Source: an uncultured bacterium
GTDB lineage: Bacteria; Bacillota; Limnochordia; DTU080; JAAYLA01
DNA length: 20,947 nt
Reading direction: 5' to 3'
Assembly: GCA_937983075.1 (NCBI GenBank)
Contig: CALKAQ010000179.1
Coordinates: 1 to 20,947, forward strand
Shown in pieces: positions 6,360 to 14,440 of this stretch. The notes beneath the pieces were generated by a model. It saw nothing but the letters and a program-made list of their open reading frames with translations. It did no database searches and was not told where the DNA came from. The stretch's first letter is position 1, and the number at the start of each line of letters is the position of its first letter. Made by a program: the position numbers and the translations under genes.

Positions 6360-7937
6360 CTAGTGCTTAAAGTGCCGAATGCCGGTAAACACCATGGCGA
6401 TTCCGGCTGCGTTGGCTGCATCGATGGAATCTTGGTCCCGCTTCGCCCCGCCCGGCTGCACGATGGCTCGAATGCCCGCCGCCGCGGCAGCCTTCACGAC
6501 ATCGTCGAAGGGGAAGAACGCATCCGAAGCGAGGATGGCACCTTTCGCCCGATCGCCGGCTTGCTCAATCGCCATGCGGGTCGGCAAAATGCGGTTCATC
6601 TGCCCGGCTCCGACACCGATGGTCATGCCGTCTTTGGCCAACACGATCGCATTCGACTTGACGTGCTTCACCACCCGCCAGCCGAACCAAAGGTCTTCCA
6701 ACTCGGCGTCGGTCGGTGCAGTTTTGGTAACGACGCGCCACTGCTTCGGGTCTTCGACGATGTCGTCGATTTCCTGCACGAGCAAACCGCCCCGCACCCG
6801 CTTGATGTCCCACTGCTTCCGCCCGCTTTCGGCTTCCAACGGCCCGACGGCGAGCAAGCGAAGCGAAGGTTTCTGCTGCAAAATCTCCAACGCTTCGGCG
6901 CTGAAAGAAGGTGCAATGATCACTTCCAAAAAGGTCTTCGCCATTTCCTGCGCGGTTTCGGCGTCGACCTCTCGATTCAACGCGACGATCCCGCCGAAGA
7001 TGGAAGTCGGATCGGCCTCGTACGCCCGCCGGTAGGCTTCGAGCAAGGTCGCACCCGTTCCGACGCCGCACGGATTCGTATGCTTGACAGCCACGGCGAC
7101 CGGTTTTTCGGGGAACTCCCGGGCGATGTCGAGCGCAGCGGCCGCATCGTTGACGTTATTGAATGACAAGGGTTTTCCGTGCAAAAGCTGCGCAGCGGGA
7201 ATGCTCGCTCCGACTGCCGCCACGGCGTCACGGTAAAACGCCGCCTTTTGATGCGGATTTTCCCCGTATCGCAAGTCCTGGATCTTCTCGAACGGCAGCG
7301 ACAGCTCTTGGGGGAATGGGCTCGCTTCCTCACCCGAAGCGGCCAGCTGCTCCCACAAATAGGCGGCAATGGCCGCATCGTACAGCGCTGTGTGGCCGAA
7401 CGCTTCCGCAGCGAGACGGAGGCGCAACTCAGCCGGCACTTCGTCACCGCGTGCCACGATGGCGGCGATTTGTTCGTACCGCTCGGGGTTGACCACCACC
7501 GTCACGTGAGCGTGGTTTTTCGCGGCAGCGCGCACCATGGCGGGACCACCGATGTCCGTGTTCTCCATCGCTTCGGCCACGGTAACATCGGGTTTGGCGA
7601 TGGTTTCCCGGAACGGATACAGATTCACCACAACCAAATCGATGGTGTCGATGCCGTGCGCCTGAAGTTCAGCCATGTCGCTGTCGTTGTCACGACGCGC
7701 TAAAATGCCTCCGTGAATTTTGGGGTGCAAGCTCTTCACTCGGCCACCCAAAATTTCGGGAAAACCGGTGACGTCTTGAACAAGCACAACCGGTATGCCG
7801 GCTTCGATTAAATGTTGAGCCGTCCCACCCGTGGAGAGAATGCGCACGCCCGCCTCGTGCAAGGCTCTGGCGAACTCCACCACCCCACGCTTGTCCGAGA
7901 CGCTGATGAGCGCCGTTTTGATTGCCATGAACGCCAT
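6360..7937 (-). CDS. purH: Bifunctional AICAR transformylase / IMP cyclohydrolase
   Basis: It performs the last two steps to IMP: formyl transfer to AICAR from 10-formyl-tetrahydrofolate, then ring closure. The product has 525 residues, of usual length. The N-terminal IMP cyclohydrolase part has SVSDKRG, STGGTA and GRVKSLHPKIHGG. The C-terminal transformylase part has DLRYGENPHQ, the catalytic VKHTNPCG (Lys-His) and SDAFFPFDD. Two starts are possible: ATG at 7937 (MAFMAIKT) and ATG at 7928 (MAIKTALISV). AGGAAGGG lies just before the first, so its GGA core suits the first while the GGG end suits the second. The second gives the more family-like N-terminus. The gene lies 55 bases after purN. 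Confidence 0.96.
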   Translation of the reverse strand: MAFMAIKTALISVSDKRGVVEFARALHEAGVRILSTGGTAQHLIEAGIPVVLVQDVTGFPEILGGRVKSLHPKIHGGILARRDNDSDMAELQAHGIDTIDLVVVNLYPFRETIAKPDVTVAEAMENTDIGGPAMVRAAAKNHAHVTVVVNPERYEQIAAIVARGDEVPAELRLRLAAEAFGHTALYDAAIAAYLWEQLAASGEEASPFPQELSLPFEKIQDLRYGENPHQKAAFYRDAVAAVGASIPAAQLLHGKPLSFNNVNDAAAALDIAREFPEKPVAVAVKHTNPCGVGTGATLLEAYRRAYEADPTSIFGGIVALNREVDAETAQEMAKTFLEVIIAPSFSAEALEILQQKPSLRLLAVGPLEAESGRKQWDIKRVRGGLLVQEIDDIVEDPKQWRVVTKTAPTDAELEDLWFGWRVVKHVKSNAIVLAKDGMTIGVGAGQMNRILPTRMAIEQAGDRAKGAILASDAFFPFDDVVKAAAAAGIRAIVQPGGAKRDQDSIDAANAAGIAMVFTGIRHFKH

Positions 7938-7992
7938 TCCCTTCCTACATCAATGCTCTTCGATTCCCGTCCCTGCACACAACGAATGAGCG

Positions 7993-8658
7993 TCAACGCT
8001 CCTGCGGCGGGTTCAAAATCACACGCCTGCCCTGCACCGTAAACTTGCCTGCCAGCACTTGGGCGATGGCCTCCGGAAAAAGGCGGTGCTCCTCGGCTAA
8101 AATGCGTGCCGCCAGCGACTCCTCGGTGTCGTCTTCGTAAACCGGCACCGCCGCTTGGGCGATGATCGGTCCGGAATCCATCCCTTCATCGACGAAGTGG
8201 ACCGTACATCCCGCCACTTTCACGCCGTACGCCAACGCCTGCCGCTGAGCGTTCAAGCCGGGAAAAGCCGGCAAGAGCGACGGATGAATATTGACAATGC
8301 GCCATGGGTAGCGCTGCACAAAGTCCGGAGGCAAAATGCGCATGTATCCGGCCAGAACGATAAGATCCGGTTGAATCTCATCGAGGCGCTCTTGCACCAT
8401 CTGATAGTATGCAGCTTTATCCCCCACCTGGCGGTAGTCGATCGCTTCGGCCGGAATGCCATGCCGCCGGGCGCGCTCAAGCGCCTGTGCATCGGGACGG
8501 TCGGACAACACCAGCACAATTTCAGCTGTGAGCCGGCCAGCTTCAATCGCATCGATAATAGCTTGAAGATTGCTGCCACGGCCCGAAGCCATCACGACAA
8601 GACGCGGCACCTTGGATGATTTGCGCGACGCCGCTTCGCCGCTCATACCCGCGCTCAT
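7993..8658 (-). CDS. purN: Phosphoribosylglycinamide formyltransferase
   Basis: Folate-dependent GAR transformylase, the third step to IMP. The product has 221 residues. It shows LVVMASGRGSNLQAIIDA (phosphate-binding start), IVLAGYMRILP, and catalytic NIHPSLLPAFPG (Asn, His) with DEGMDSGPIIAQ (Asp). The ATG at 8658-8656 overlaps the TGA of purM in ATGA (8655-8658), indicating coupling. A second in-frame ATG at 8646 is possible. The first dozen residues (MSGEAASRKSS) are a non-conserved leader. No oddities in the catalytic core. Confidence 0.96.
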   Translation of the reverse strand: MSAGMSGEAASRKSSKVPRLVVMASGRGSNLQAIIDAIEAGRLTAEIVLVLSDRPDAQALERARRHGIPAEAIDYRQVGDKAAYYQMVQERLDEIQPDLIVLAGYMRILPPDFVQRYPWRIVNIHPSLLPAFPGLNAQRQALAYGVKVAGCTVHFVDEGMDSGPIIAQAAVPVYEDDTEESLAARILAEEHRLFPEAIAQVLAGKFTVQGRRVILNPPQER

Positions 8659-9689
8659 ACCAGGCGAACGCCCTTCTCTCCGGCCTCTACGTGGCCAATG
8701 ACATAAGCCGGCCAGCCGTGCCGCTCAGCCACCGCCAGAGCTTCGTCTTTGGCCTCCGGCCGCACGATGACAGCCATGCCGATGCCCATGTTGAACGTCT
8801 TGTGCATTTCGGCATCCGAAATGTTGCCGAGGCGCTGGAGCCACGGGAAAACCGGCGGCACCGGCCAGCTGCCTCGCTGAATGACCGCCGTCGTTCCTTC
8901 GGCCATCGAACGCGGCAAGTTTTCAGGCAGCCCGCCGCCTGAAATGTTGGCGATGCCGTGTACGTAGCCGCCTGCAATCATTTCGAGAATCGGCTTGACG
9001 TAAATGCCCGTCGGACGCAGCAGCTCCTCGCCGACCGTGCAGCCGAGTTCGTTGACGTACGTGTCGGGCGTGAGTCCGGCACGCTCAAACACGACTTTAC
9101 GCACGAGCGAAAAGCCGCTCGATTGCAAGCCCGTCGACGCGATCCCGATGATGGCGTCCCCGGGCTTCACCGCCTCTCCGGTGATGACGTCCGGACGGTT
9201 CACGACGCCGACGGCGAAGCCCGCCAAGTCGTACTCACCTTCCGGATAAAAGCCCGGCATCTCCGCCGTCTCACCGCCAATCAGCGCGCAGCCGGCCTGA
9301 CGGCATCCTTCCGCGATGCCCGCCACCACGGCTTCGGCTTGTGCCGGATCGAGCTTGCCGACCGCCAAATAATCGAGGAAAAACAGCGGCTCAGCCCCTT
9401 GACACAAAATATCGTTGACACAGTAGGCAACGCAGTCGATGCCGATGGTATCGTGCTTGTCCATCATAAATGCGACCTTCAGCTTTGTGCCTACACCATC
9501 CGTGCCCGATACGAGCAAAGGCTCCGGATAACGCTCGACGTCTAGCGCAAACAAACTGCCGAACGAGCCGATGTCCAGCAGCACTTCAGGCCGAAACGTC
9601 GACCTCGCGTGTGCGCTAATGCGCTTGACCGCTTCGTATCCGGCTTCGATATCGACCCCGGCGGCTTTATACGTCAACTCATCGCTCAA
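8655..9689 (-). CDS. purM: Phosphoribosylformylglycinamidine cyclo-ligase (AIR synthetase)
   Basis: It closes the imidazole ring of FGAM using ATP, the fifth step. The product has 344 residues. It shows YKAAGVDIEAGYEAVKRI, LVSGTDGVGTKLKVAF, DCVAYCVNDILCQGAEPLFF, IGGETAEMPGFY and ANISGGGLPENLPR, all typical of the PurM/AIRS fold. I chose the TTG at 9689-9687: GAGAGGG lies 9 bases upstream and the resulting MSDELTYKAAGVDIEAG matches the usual family N-terminus. An ATG at 9707 would add six residues but has no ribosome binding site, and its own bases form part of the site for the TTG. It overlaps purN by four bases. Confidence 0.95.
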   Translation of the reverse strand: MSDELTYKAAGVDIEAGYEAVKRISAHARSTFRPEVLLDIGSFGSLFALDVERYPEPLLVSGTDGVGTKLKVAFMMDKHDTIGIDCVAYCVNDILCQGAEPLFFLDYLAVGKLDPAQAEAVVAGIAEGCRQAGCALIGGETAEMPGFYPEGEYDLAGFAVGVVNRPDVITGEAVKPGDAIIGIASTGLQSSGFSLVRKVVFERAGLTPDTYVNELGCTVGEELLRPTGIYVKPILEMIAGGYVHGIANISGGGLPENLPRSMAEGTTAVIQRGSWPVPPVFPWLQRLGNISDAEMHKTFNMGIGMAVIVRPEAKDEALAVAERHGWPAYVIGHVEAGEKGVRLV

Positions 9690-9723
9690 ACCATTGCACC
9701 CTCTCATTTCATGCTGAACCCGG

Positions 9724-11124
9724 TTAGGCTTCCCCGACCAGTTCAGGCTCTTCGAGCAAATCTTCGTTGCATTCGTCTAAGTTCACGGGCGTTGGATAAT
9801 TTCCGGAGAAGCAAGCGTTGCACAAGCGATCTTCCGTGATGCCCAAAGCTTGATTCAATCCCTCCAAGCTCAAATAATGGAGGGAATCCGCACCAATTTG
9901 TTCCCGAATTTCTTCGACGCTGCGTGAGGAAGCGATCAATTCTCCCGGCTTCGGCACGTTGATGCCGTAATGGCATGTGTACGCAAAAGGCGGCGAAGCG
10001 ACCACCATGTGGACTTCCTTGGCCCCCGATTCGCGCAGCAAGCGGATGGCTTGCGCCGTTGTCGTGCCGCGGACGATGGAATCGTCGAGCAGCACCACCC
10101 GCTTGCCTTCGAGCACCGGATGAATGGGATTCAGCTTGATGCGGGCACCGAGCCTGCGCATCGCATCGGTCGGCTGAATGAACGTACGGCCGACGTAGCG
10201 ATTTTTGATCAGGCCGACTTCATAAGGGATGCCGAGCTCTTCGGCGTAGCCCATGGCCGCCGAAATGGCCGAATCAGGCGCCGGAATGACGACATCGGCA
10301 TCGACCGGGTGCTCTTTCGCCAACACACGCCCGATCTCCTTACGCACCAGGTGAATGTTTTTGTCGCCAAGCTCGCTGTCCTGCCGGGAGAAATAAATGT
10401 ACTCAAACACACAAACGGCCTCACGCGGCGCCGTGAGCACTTTGCGGCTGCGGCAGCCGTTTGGATCGATGACGATCATTTCGCCTGGTTCGACGTCTCG
10501 CACCCGCTCGGCGCCGATAGTCGACAGGGCACACGTTTCCGAAGCGAGAATGTACGCGCCGTCAAGCCGCCCCAAGACCAGCGGCCGGTTGCCCATCGGG
10601 TCGCGCAAGCCGATGAGCTGCCGCTTCCCCATGATGACCAAGGCGAACGCCCCGGCCAACTTTTGTGCCGCAGACGCCACTGCATCTTCAAGCGTCTCGC
10701 AGCCGCTCGTGGCGACCAAATTGAGCACCACTTCGCTGTCGGTGGTCGTTTGAAACAACGCCCCTTTTTCCATCAGCGCTTCTCGCAGTTGCCTGGCGTT
10801 CGTCAAGTTGCCGTTGTGTGCAATCGCCAGCTGGCCGAAATGCGACAGCGCCAAGAGCGGCTGCGCGTTGGCAACGTGCGCGACACCTGCCGATGAATAG
10901 CGTACGTGTCCTAAGGCAAGGGAACCCGGGAGCTTGCGCAAAATGTCGTCGTCAAACACTTGGGAAACGAGGCCCATGCCTTTATGCACCCGCACTCGCT
11001 TCCCGTCGCTCACCGTAATCCCTGCGCTTTCCTGACCTCGATGCTGCAACGCATACAATCCCAAATAGGTCAGTTCCGCCGCAGAGATGTTTTCATTCCC
11101 CAAAATGCCGAACACGCCACTCAT
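9724..11124 (-). CDS. purF: Amidophosphoribosyltransferase with Ser in place of the Cys1 nucleophile
   Basis: The first committed step: PRPP plus glutamine or ammonia gives phosphoribosylamine. The product has 466 residues. The glutaminase domain keeps LQHRGQESAG, Arg75 (GHVRYSSAG), Asn104-Gly105 (AHNGNLTNA) and Asp129 (TTDSE). The four Fe-S cluster cysteines of the B. subtilis type (Cys238, Cys384, Cys435, Cys438) and the PRPP loop VVLLDDSIVRGTT (343-355) are intact. However, the protein begins Met-Ser-Gly-Val-Phe: the codon after ATG is AGT (11121-11119), where the family has the N-terminal catalytic Cys. No upstream in-frame start exists before the frame enters purL. GGAG lies 12 bases before the ATG and the purL TGA lies 4 bases before. 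Identity as PurF is secure; normal cysteine glutaminase activity is not expected. Confidence 0.95.
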   Translation of the reverse strand: MSGVFGILGNENISAAELTYLGLYALQHRGQESAGITVSDGKRVRVHKGMGLVSQVFDDDILRKLPGSLALGHVRYSSAGVAHVANAQPLLALSHFGQLAIAHNGNLTNARQLREALMEKGALFQTTTDSEVVLNLVATSGCETLEDAVASAAQKLAGAFALVIMGKRQLIGLRDPMGNRPLVLGRLDGAYILASETCALSTIGAERVRDVEPGEMIVIDPNGCRSRKVLTAPREAVCVFEYIYFSRQDSELGDKNIHLVRKEIGRVLAKEHPVDADVVIPAPDSAISAAMGYAEELGIPYEVGLIKNRYVGRTFIQPTDAMRRLGARIKLNPIHPVLEGKRVVLLDDSIVRGTTTAQAIRLLRESGAKEVHMVVASPPFAYTCHYGINVPKPGELIASSRSVEEIREQIGADSLHYLSLEGLNQALGITEDRLCNACFSGNYPTPVNLDECNEDLLEEPELVGEA

Positions 11125-11128
11125 GGCT

Positions 11129-13417
11129 TCAATCGGCTCCTTTCTCCGACGACGCGGAGGCCACATACGCCTCCACTCCGGCCTCGCCTTCCATGGCCCG
11201 CGGAATCGTGCCTTTCCACGCACGTTCGAGCTCTTCGAGCGAAATCGACAGCGGGCTTTCCGGACCGTCCGGCGTTGCACCGACATCGATCTTCAAGCTG
11301 TCGCCGCCCGTTTCACCGAGCACCGTGCACGGAACACCGGCTTCCTTCGCCTGACGCTCCACTTCGGCAACGTGTTCCGGCGCAGCCGAAATGACAATGC
11401 GCGACTGCGTCTCGCCGAACAGCAACGCGTCGGCACGGAAATCAGCTTCTACCGCAATGGAGGCTCCGATGCCCGACACGATGCACGCTTCCGCCAATGC
11501 GACGGCAAGACCGCCGTCGGCGCAGTCGTGTGCCGACACGGCGATCCCGTCGGCGATCAACGAGCGCACGAGCGCCTGCACCGCGGCCTCCCGCTCCAAA
11601 TCGAGCTCCGGTGCGTCACCGCCGACGATGCCCCGCAGAGCAAGATATTCGCTTGCGCCGAGCTCATTGCGGTTTTCACCGAGCAGAATGATCCGATGCC
11701 CTGCCTGGCGCCACCCCATGCCGACTCGCTTCTCGACATCGTCCAACAGGCCGATCATCCCGATCATCGGCGTCGGATGGATGGCCTGCCCGCCCTTCTC
11801 GTTGTAGAAACTGACGTTTCCGCCGGTGACCGGCGTATTCAGAGCGGCGCACGCTTCGCTGATGCCGCGCACAGCCTGGTCGAACTGCCAAAACACTTCA
11901 GGCTTCTCGGGGTTGCCGAAGTTCATGCCGTCGGTGATCGCAAGCGGCTTGGCTCCGACGCAGGATATGTTGCGCGCCGCTTCGGCGACCGCGATTTGCG
12001 CACCGCGGCGTGGGTTCAGATAGACATAGCGCTGGTTGCAGTCGATCGTCAGCGCCAATCCTTTTTTCGTCCCCCGTATCCGCAAGACGGCGGCATCACC
12101 TTCGCCCGGTGCAACGACCGTTCCGGCGCCGAGCGTGTGATCGTACTGGCGATACACCCATTCCTTGCTTGCGATGGTGGGCGAAGCGAGCAGATCGAGC
12201 AGCGTCTGGGCGTAATTTTGCGGCGGAGGCGGCATCTCAACGTTGATGGTTTCATCCAAATAGGCCGGACGCTGTTTGGCGGGTTCATAGCGCGGCGCAC
12301 CGTCGACAATGGAAGCGACCGGCACTTCGGCCGCCACCCGGTCGCCTTCCATGACACGCAGCATGCCGTCGTCGGTCACGCGGCCAATGACCGCGGCTTC
12401 CAATCCCCACTTCTTGAAGATCGCCTCGACTTGTTCTTCCGATCCCCGCTTGGGCACGACCAACATGCGCTCCTGCGACTCGGACAGCATGATTTCGTAC
12501 GGCGTCATGCCTTCCTCACGGCGCGGCACCTTGAGCACATCGAGTTCGATGCCGGAACCCGCCCGGCTGGCCATTTCGGCGGCAGAGCTGGTCAGTCCGG
12601 CCGCCCCCATGTCTTGAATGCCGATGACGACTCCCGACTGAATCAGCTCTAGGCACGCTTCGACGAGCAGCTTTTCGGTAAACGGATCGCCTGCCTGAAT
12701 GGTCGGCACTTCCGTGTCGTCATCGAGCTCGGCGGATGAGAAGCTGGCGCCGTGGATGCCGTCGCGTCCCGTCCGTGCACCGACCACCATAACCGGATTG
12801 CCGACGCCCGACGCCTTGCCGCGGGCGATGTACCGGTGCTCGACAATGCCGACCGCCATCGCGTTGACTAGTGGATTGCCGCGGTAGCTCGGATCGAAGG
12901 CCACTTCGCCGCCGACGGTCGGCACGCCCACGGCGTTGCCGTAGCCGCTGATGCCACTGACCACCCCAGCGAACAAGTACCGCACGCGCTCGTCGTCCAG
13001 CGAACCGAAACGCAGCGAGTTCAGCACGGCGACAGGCCGCGCCCCCATGGTAAAGATGTCGCGCAAGATGCCCCCGACGCCCGTCGCCGCCCCTTGGTAG
13101 GGTTCGACGGCCGAAGGGCTGTTGTGCGATTCGACCTTGAACACAGCGGCCAGTCCGTCGCCGAGATCGACAATGCCGGCATTTTCACCGGGGCCTTGCA
13201 AAATTTGTTCCCCTTCGGTCGGGAACAAGTGAAACAATGCACGGGAATGCTTGTAGGCGCAATGTTCGGACCATAACACCGCATACATGCCGAGTTCGGT
13301 CCAGTTGGGCAAGCGGCCCATCTGCTCGACGATGCGATCGAATTCGGCGTCCGTCAGCCCCATGTCACGCCATGCTTTCGTTTCGACAATTTGTTGGCTG
13401 CTCAGCTCCACAGTCAT
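11129..13417 (-). CDS. purL: FGAM synthetase, small PurL subunit
   Basis: The ATP-dependent synthetase subunit converts FGAR to FGAM with ammonia that is normally delivered by PurQ, with PurS bridging; this is step four. The product has 762 residues, the size of the small PurL of Gram-positives and archaea. It shows WSEHCAYKHSR, VESHNSPSAVEPYQGAATGVGG, GDGLAAVFK, the second-half VTGGNVSFYNE, and HDCADGGLAVALAEA. The ATG at 13417-13415 overlaps the TGA of purQ in ATGA (13414-13417), with GGGGG just upstream. I see nothing missing from the synthetase motifs, in contrast to PurQ. Small PurL enzymes of this type can use free ammonia in vitro. Confidence 0.97.
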   Translation of the reverse strand: MTVELSSQQIVETKAWRDMGLTDAEFDRIVEQMGRLPNWTELGMYAVLWSEHCAYKHSRALFHLFPTEGEQILQGPGENAGIVDLGDGLAAVFKVESHNSPSAVEPYQGAATGVGGILRDIFTMGARPVAVLNSLRFGSLDDERVRYLFAGVVSGISGYGNAVGVPTVGGEVAFDPSYRGNPLVNAMAVGIVEHRYIARGKASGVGNPVMVVGARTGRDGIHGASFSSAELDDDTEVPTIQAGDPFTEKLLVEACLELIQSGVVIGIQDMGAAGLTSSAAEMASRAGSGIELDVLKVPRREEGMTPYEIMLSESQERMLVVPKRGSEEQVEAIFKKWGLEAAVIGRVTDDGMLRVMEGDRVAAEVPVASIVDGAPRYEPAKQRPAYLDETINVEMPPPPQNYAQTLLDLLASPTIASKEWVYRQYDHTLGAGTVVAPGEGDAAVLRIRGTKKGLALTIDCNQRYVYLNPRRGAQIAVAEAARNISCVGAKPLAITDGMNFGNPEKPEVFWQFDQAVRGISEACAALNTPVTGGNVSFYNEKGGQAIHPTPMIGMIGLLDDVEKRVGMGWRQAGHRIILLGENRNELGASEYLALRGIVGGDAPELDLEREAAVQALVRSLIADGIAVSAHDCADGGLAVALAEACIVSGIGASIAVEADFRADALLFGETQSRIVISAAPEHVAEVERQAKEAGVPCTVLGETGGDSLKIDVGATPDGPESPLSISLEELERAWKGTIPRAMEGEAGVEAYVASASSEKGAD

Positions 13418-14127
13418 ACCCCCTGCACCCGTCCTGAAGCCGCCAACGCATCGGCGATGGAGGCGAAAACCAGCCGACCGTCGACACTGCCTAAAAGGTC
13501 CTCGGCGGCACGTTCAGGATGAGCCATCATCCCCAGTACATTCCGCTGCTCGTTGCAGACGCCGGCAATGTGCGCCCGCGCCCCGTTGGGGTTGGCGGCT
13601 TCCGCAAGCTCCCCGGATGCCGTGCAGTAGCGGAAAACAATCTGCCCTCGTTCCTCCAACTGCGCCAACGCGGCATCGTCGACAAAATAGTTGCCGAAGC
13701 GATGCGCAATCGGCAGCCGGAGCACCTGCCCCGGTTCGCAGCGCCGCGTGAACGGCGTATCGGTCTGTTCCACGCGCACATAAACCGAACGGCTGATGAA
13801 GCGCACACCGCGGTTGGGCAGAAACGCTCCCGGCAGCAGCCCCGCTTCGCACAAAATTTGAAACCCGTTGCCGATGCCCAATACGAGGCCTCCTCGCTCG
13901 GCAAACGTTCGCACCGCTTGCATGACCGGCGCAAACCGAGCGATGGCGCCCGGCCGCAACGCATCGCCGTAGGAAGCGCCGCCCGGTAGAATCAAGCAAT
14001 CGACATGATCGACAGCACTGTCTCGGTGCCAAATGTATTCGACTTCCGCGCCCAGGACGTCGCGCAGCACATGGTACATGTCGGCGTCACCGCTGGAGCC
14101 CGGAAAGACGATAATGCCATAGCGCAC
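13414..14127 (-). CDS. purQ: PurQ-like FGAM synthetase glutaminase subunit lacking the catalytic Cys
   Basis: A class I amidotransferase-fold subunit that normally hydrolyses glutamine for PurL. It has 237 residues from GTG at 14127-14125, with GGAGGA 8 bases upstream and the purS stop one base before. The fold and order are clear (VEYIWHRDS, GAIARFAPVMQAV, GFQILCEAGLLPGAF, NVLGMMAHPERA with His203 and Glu205). The nucleophile elbow reads GIGNGFQ: Gly86 (codon GGC, 13872-13870) where the family has Cys86. Other normally conserved glutaminase-site segments are also altered: PGSSGD for PGSNCD, GGASYGDALRPG for GGFSYGDYLRCG, and AHRFG for AHGEG. It is probably a structural, non-hydrolytic PurQ. 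Comparison is with the B. subtilis protein from memory. Confidence 0.93.
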   Translation of the reverse strand: MRYGIIVFPGSSGDADMYHVLRDVLGAEVEYIWHRDSAVDHVDCLILPGGASYGDALRPGAIARFAPVMQAVRTFAERGGLVLGIGNGFQILCEAGLLPGAFLPNRGVRFISRSVYVRVEQTDTPFTRRCEPGQVLRLPIAHRFGNYFVDDAALAQLEERGQIVFRYCTASGELAEAANPNGARAHIAGVCNEQRNVLGMMAHPERAAEDLLGSVDGRLVFASIADALAASGRVQGV

Positions 14128-14128
14128 G

Positions 14129-14425
14129 TCAGCTGTCCTCCTCCGAACCATTCGCTGCCGGCTCGGCCGCCTCGGCTTCGCTGATCAATTCGAACGCATA
14201 TTCCTCAATGACGGGATTCGCGAGCAAGCGGGCGCACATGTCGTCGATTTGTTCTCGCAGCCGTTCTTGGTTCGTGCCGTCTTCGAACGTGATTTCAATT
14301 AATTTGCCGACGCGCACATCCTTGATTCCCTGATAGCCCAAAGTCTCCAGGCCACCTGCGACGGCTTTGCCCTGCGGGTCCAAGACACCCGGCTTCAATG
14401 TGACGAATACGCGTGCTTTCGTCAT
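14129..14425 (-). CDS. purS: FGAM synthetase subunit PurS
   Basis: A small bridging subunit that holds PurL and PurQ together and helps form the ammonia path. It has 98 residues. It shows KARVFVTLKPGVLDPQGKAV, TLGYQGIKDVRVGK and the C-terminal NPVIEEYAFEL, all typical. About 14 acidic residues (AEAAEPAANGSEEDS) extend beyond the usual 80-85 residue core. The start ATG at 14425 is preceded by a strong AAGGAGGAG 7 bases away. In B. subtilis purC precedes purS; here purB does, with only 15 bases between. Confidence 0.95.
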   Translation of the reverse strand: MTKARVFVTLKPGVLDPQGKAVAGGLETLGYQGIKDVRVGKLIEITFEDGTNQERLREQIDDMCARLLANPVIEEYAFELISEAEAAEPAANGSEEDS

Positions 14426-14440
14426 GGGTGCACTCCTCCT

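Noticed and set aside
9970..10896. 308-codon open frame on the plus strand opposite purF
   Set aside because: Antisense shadow of the conserved purF coding sequence, with no ribosome binding site and no family resemblance.
11125..11286. N-terminal extension of PurF that might supply a cysteine-bearing propeptide
   Set aside because: The upstream frame is a shadow of the purL 3' end, Arg-rich, with no start codon or Cys near the GVFGI motif.
11087..12652. 521-codon open frame on the plus strand opposite purL
   Set aside because: It is a shadow of the GC-biased third positions of purL, rich in Arg/His/Asp with no recognisable domain; purL on the other strand has all its motifs.
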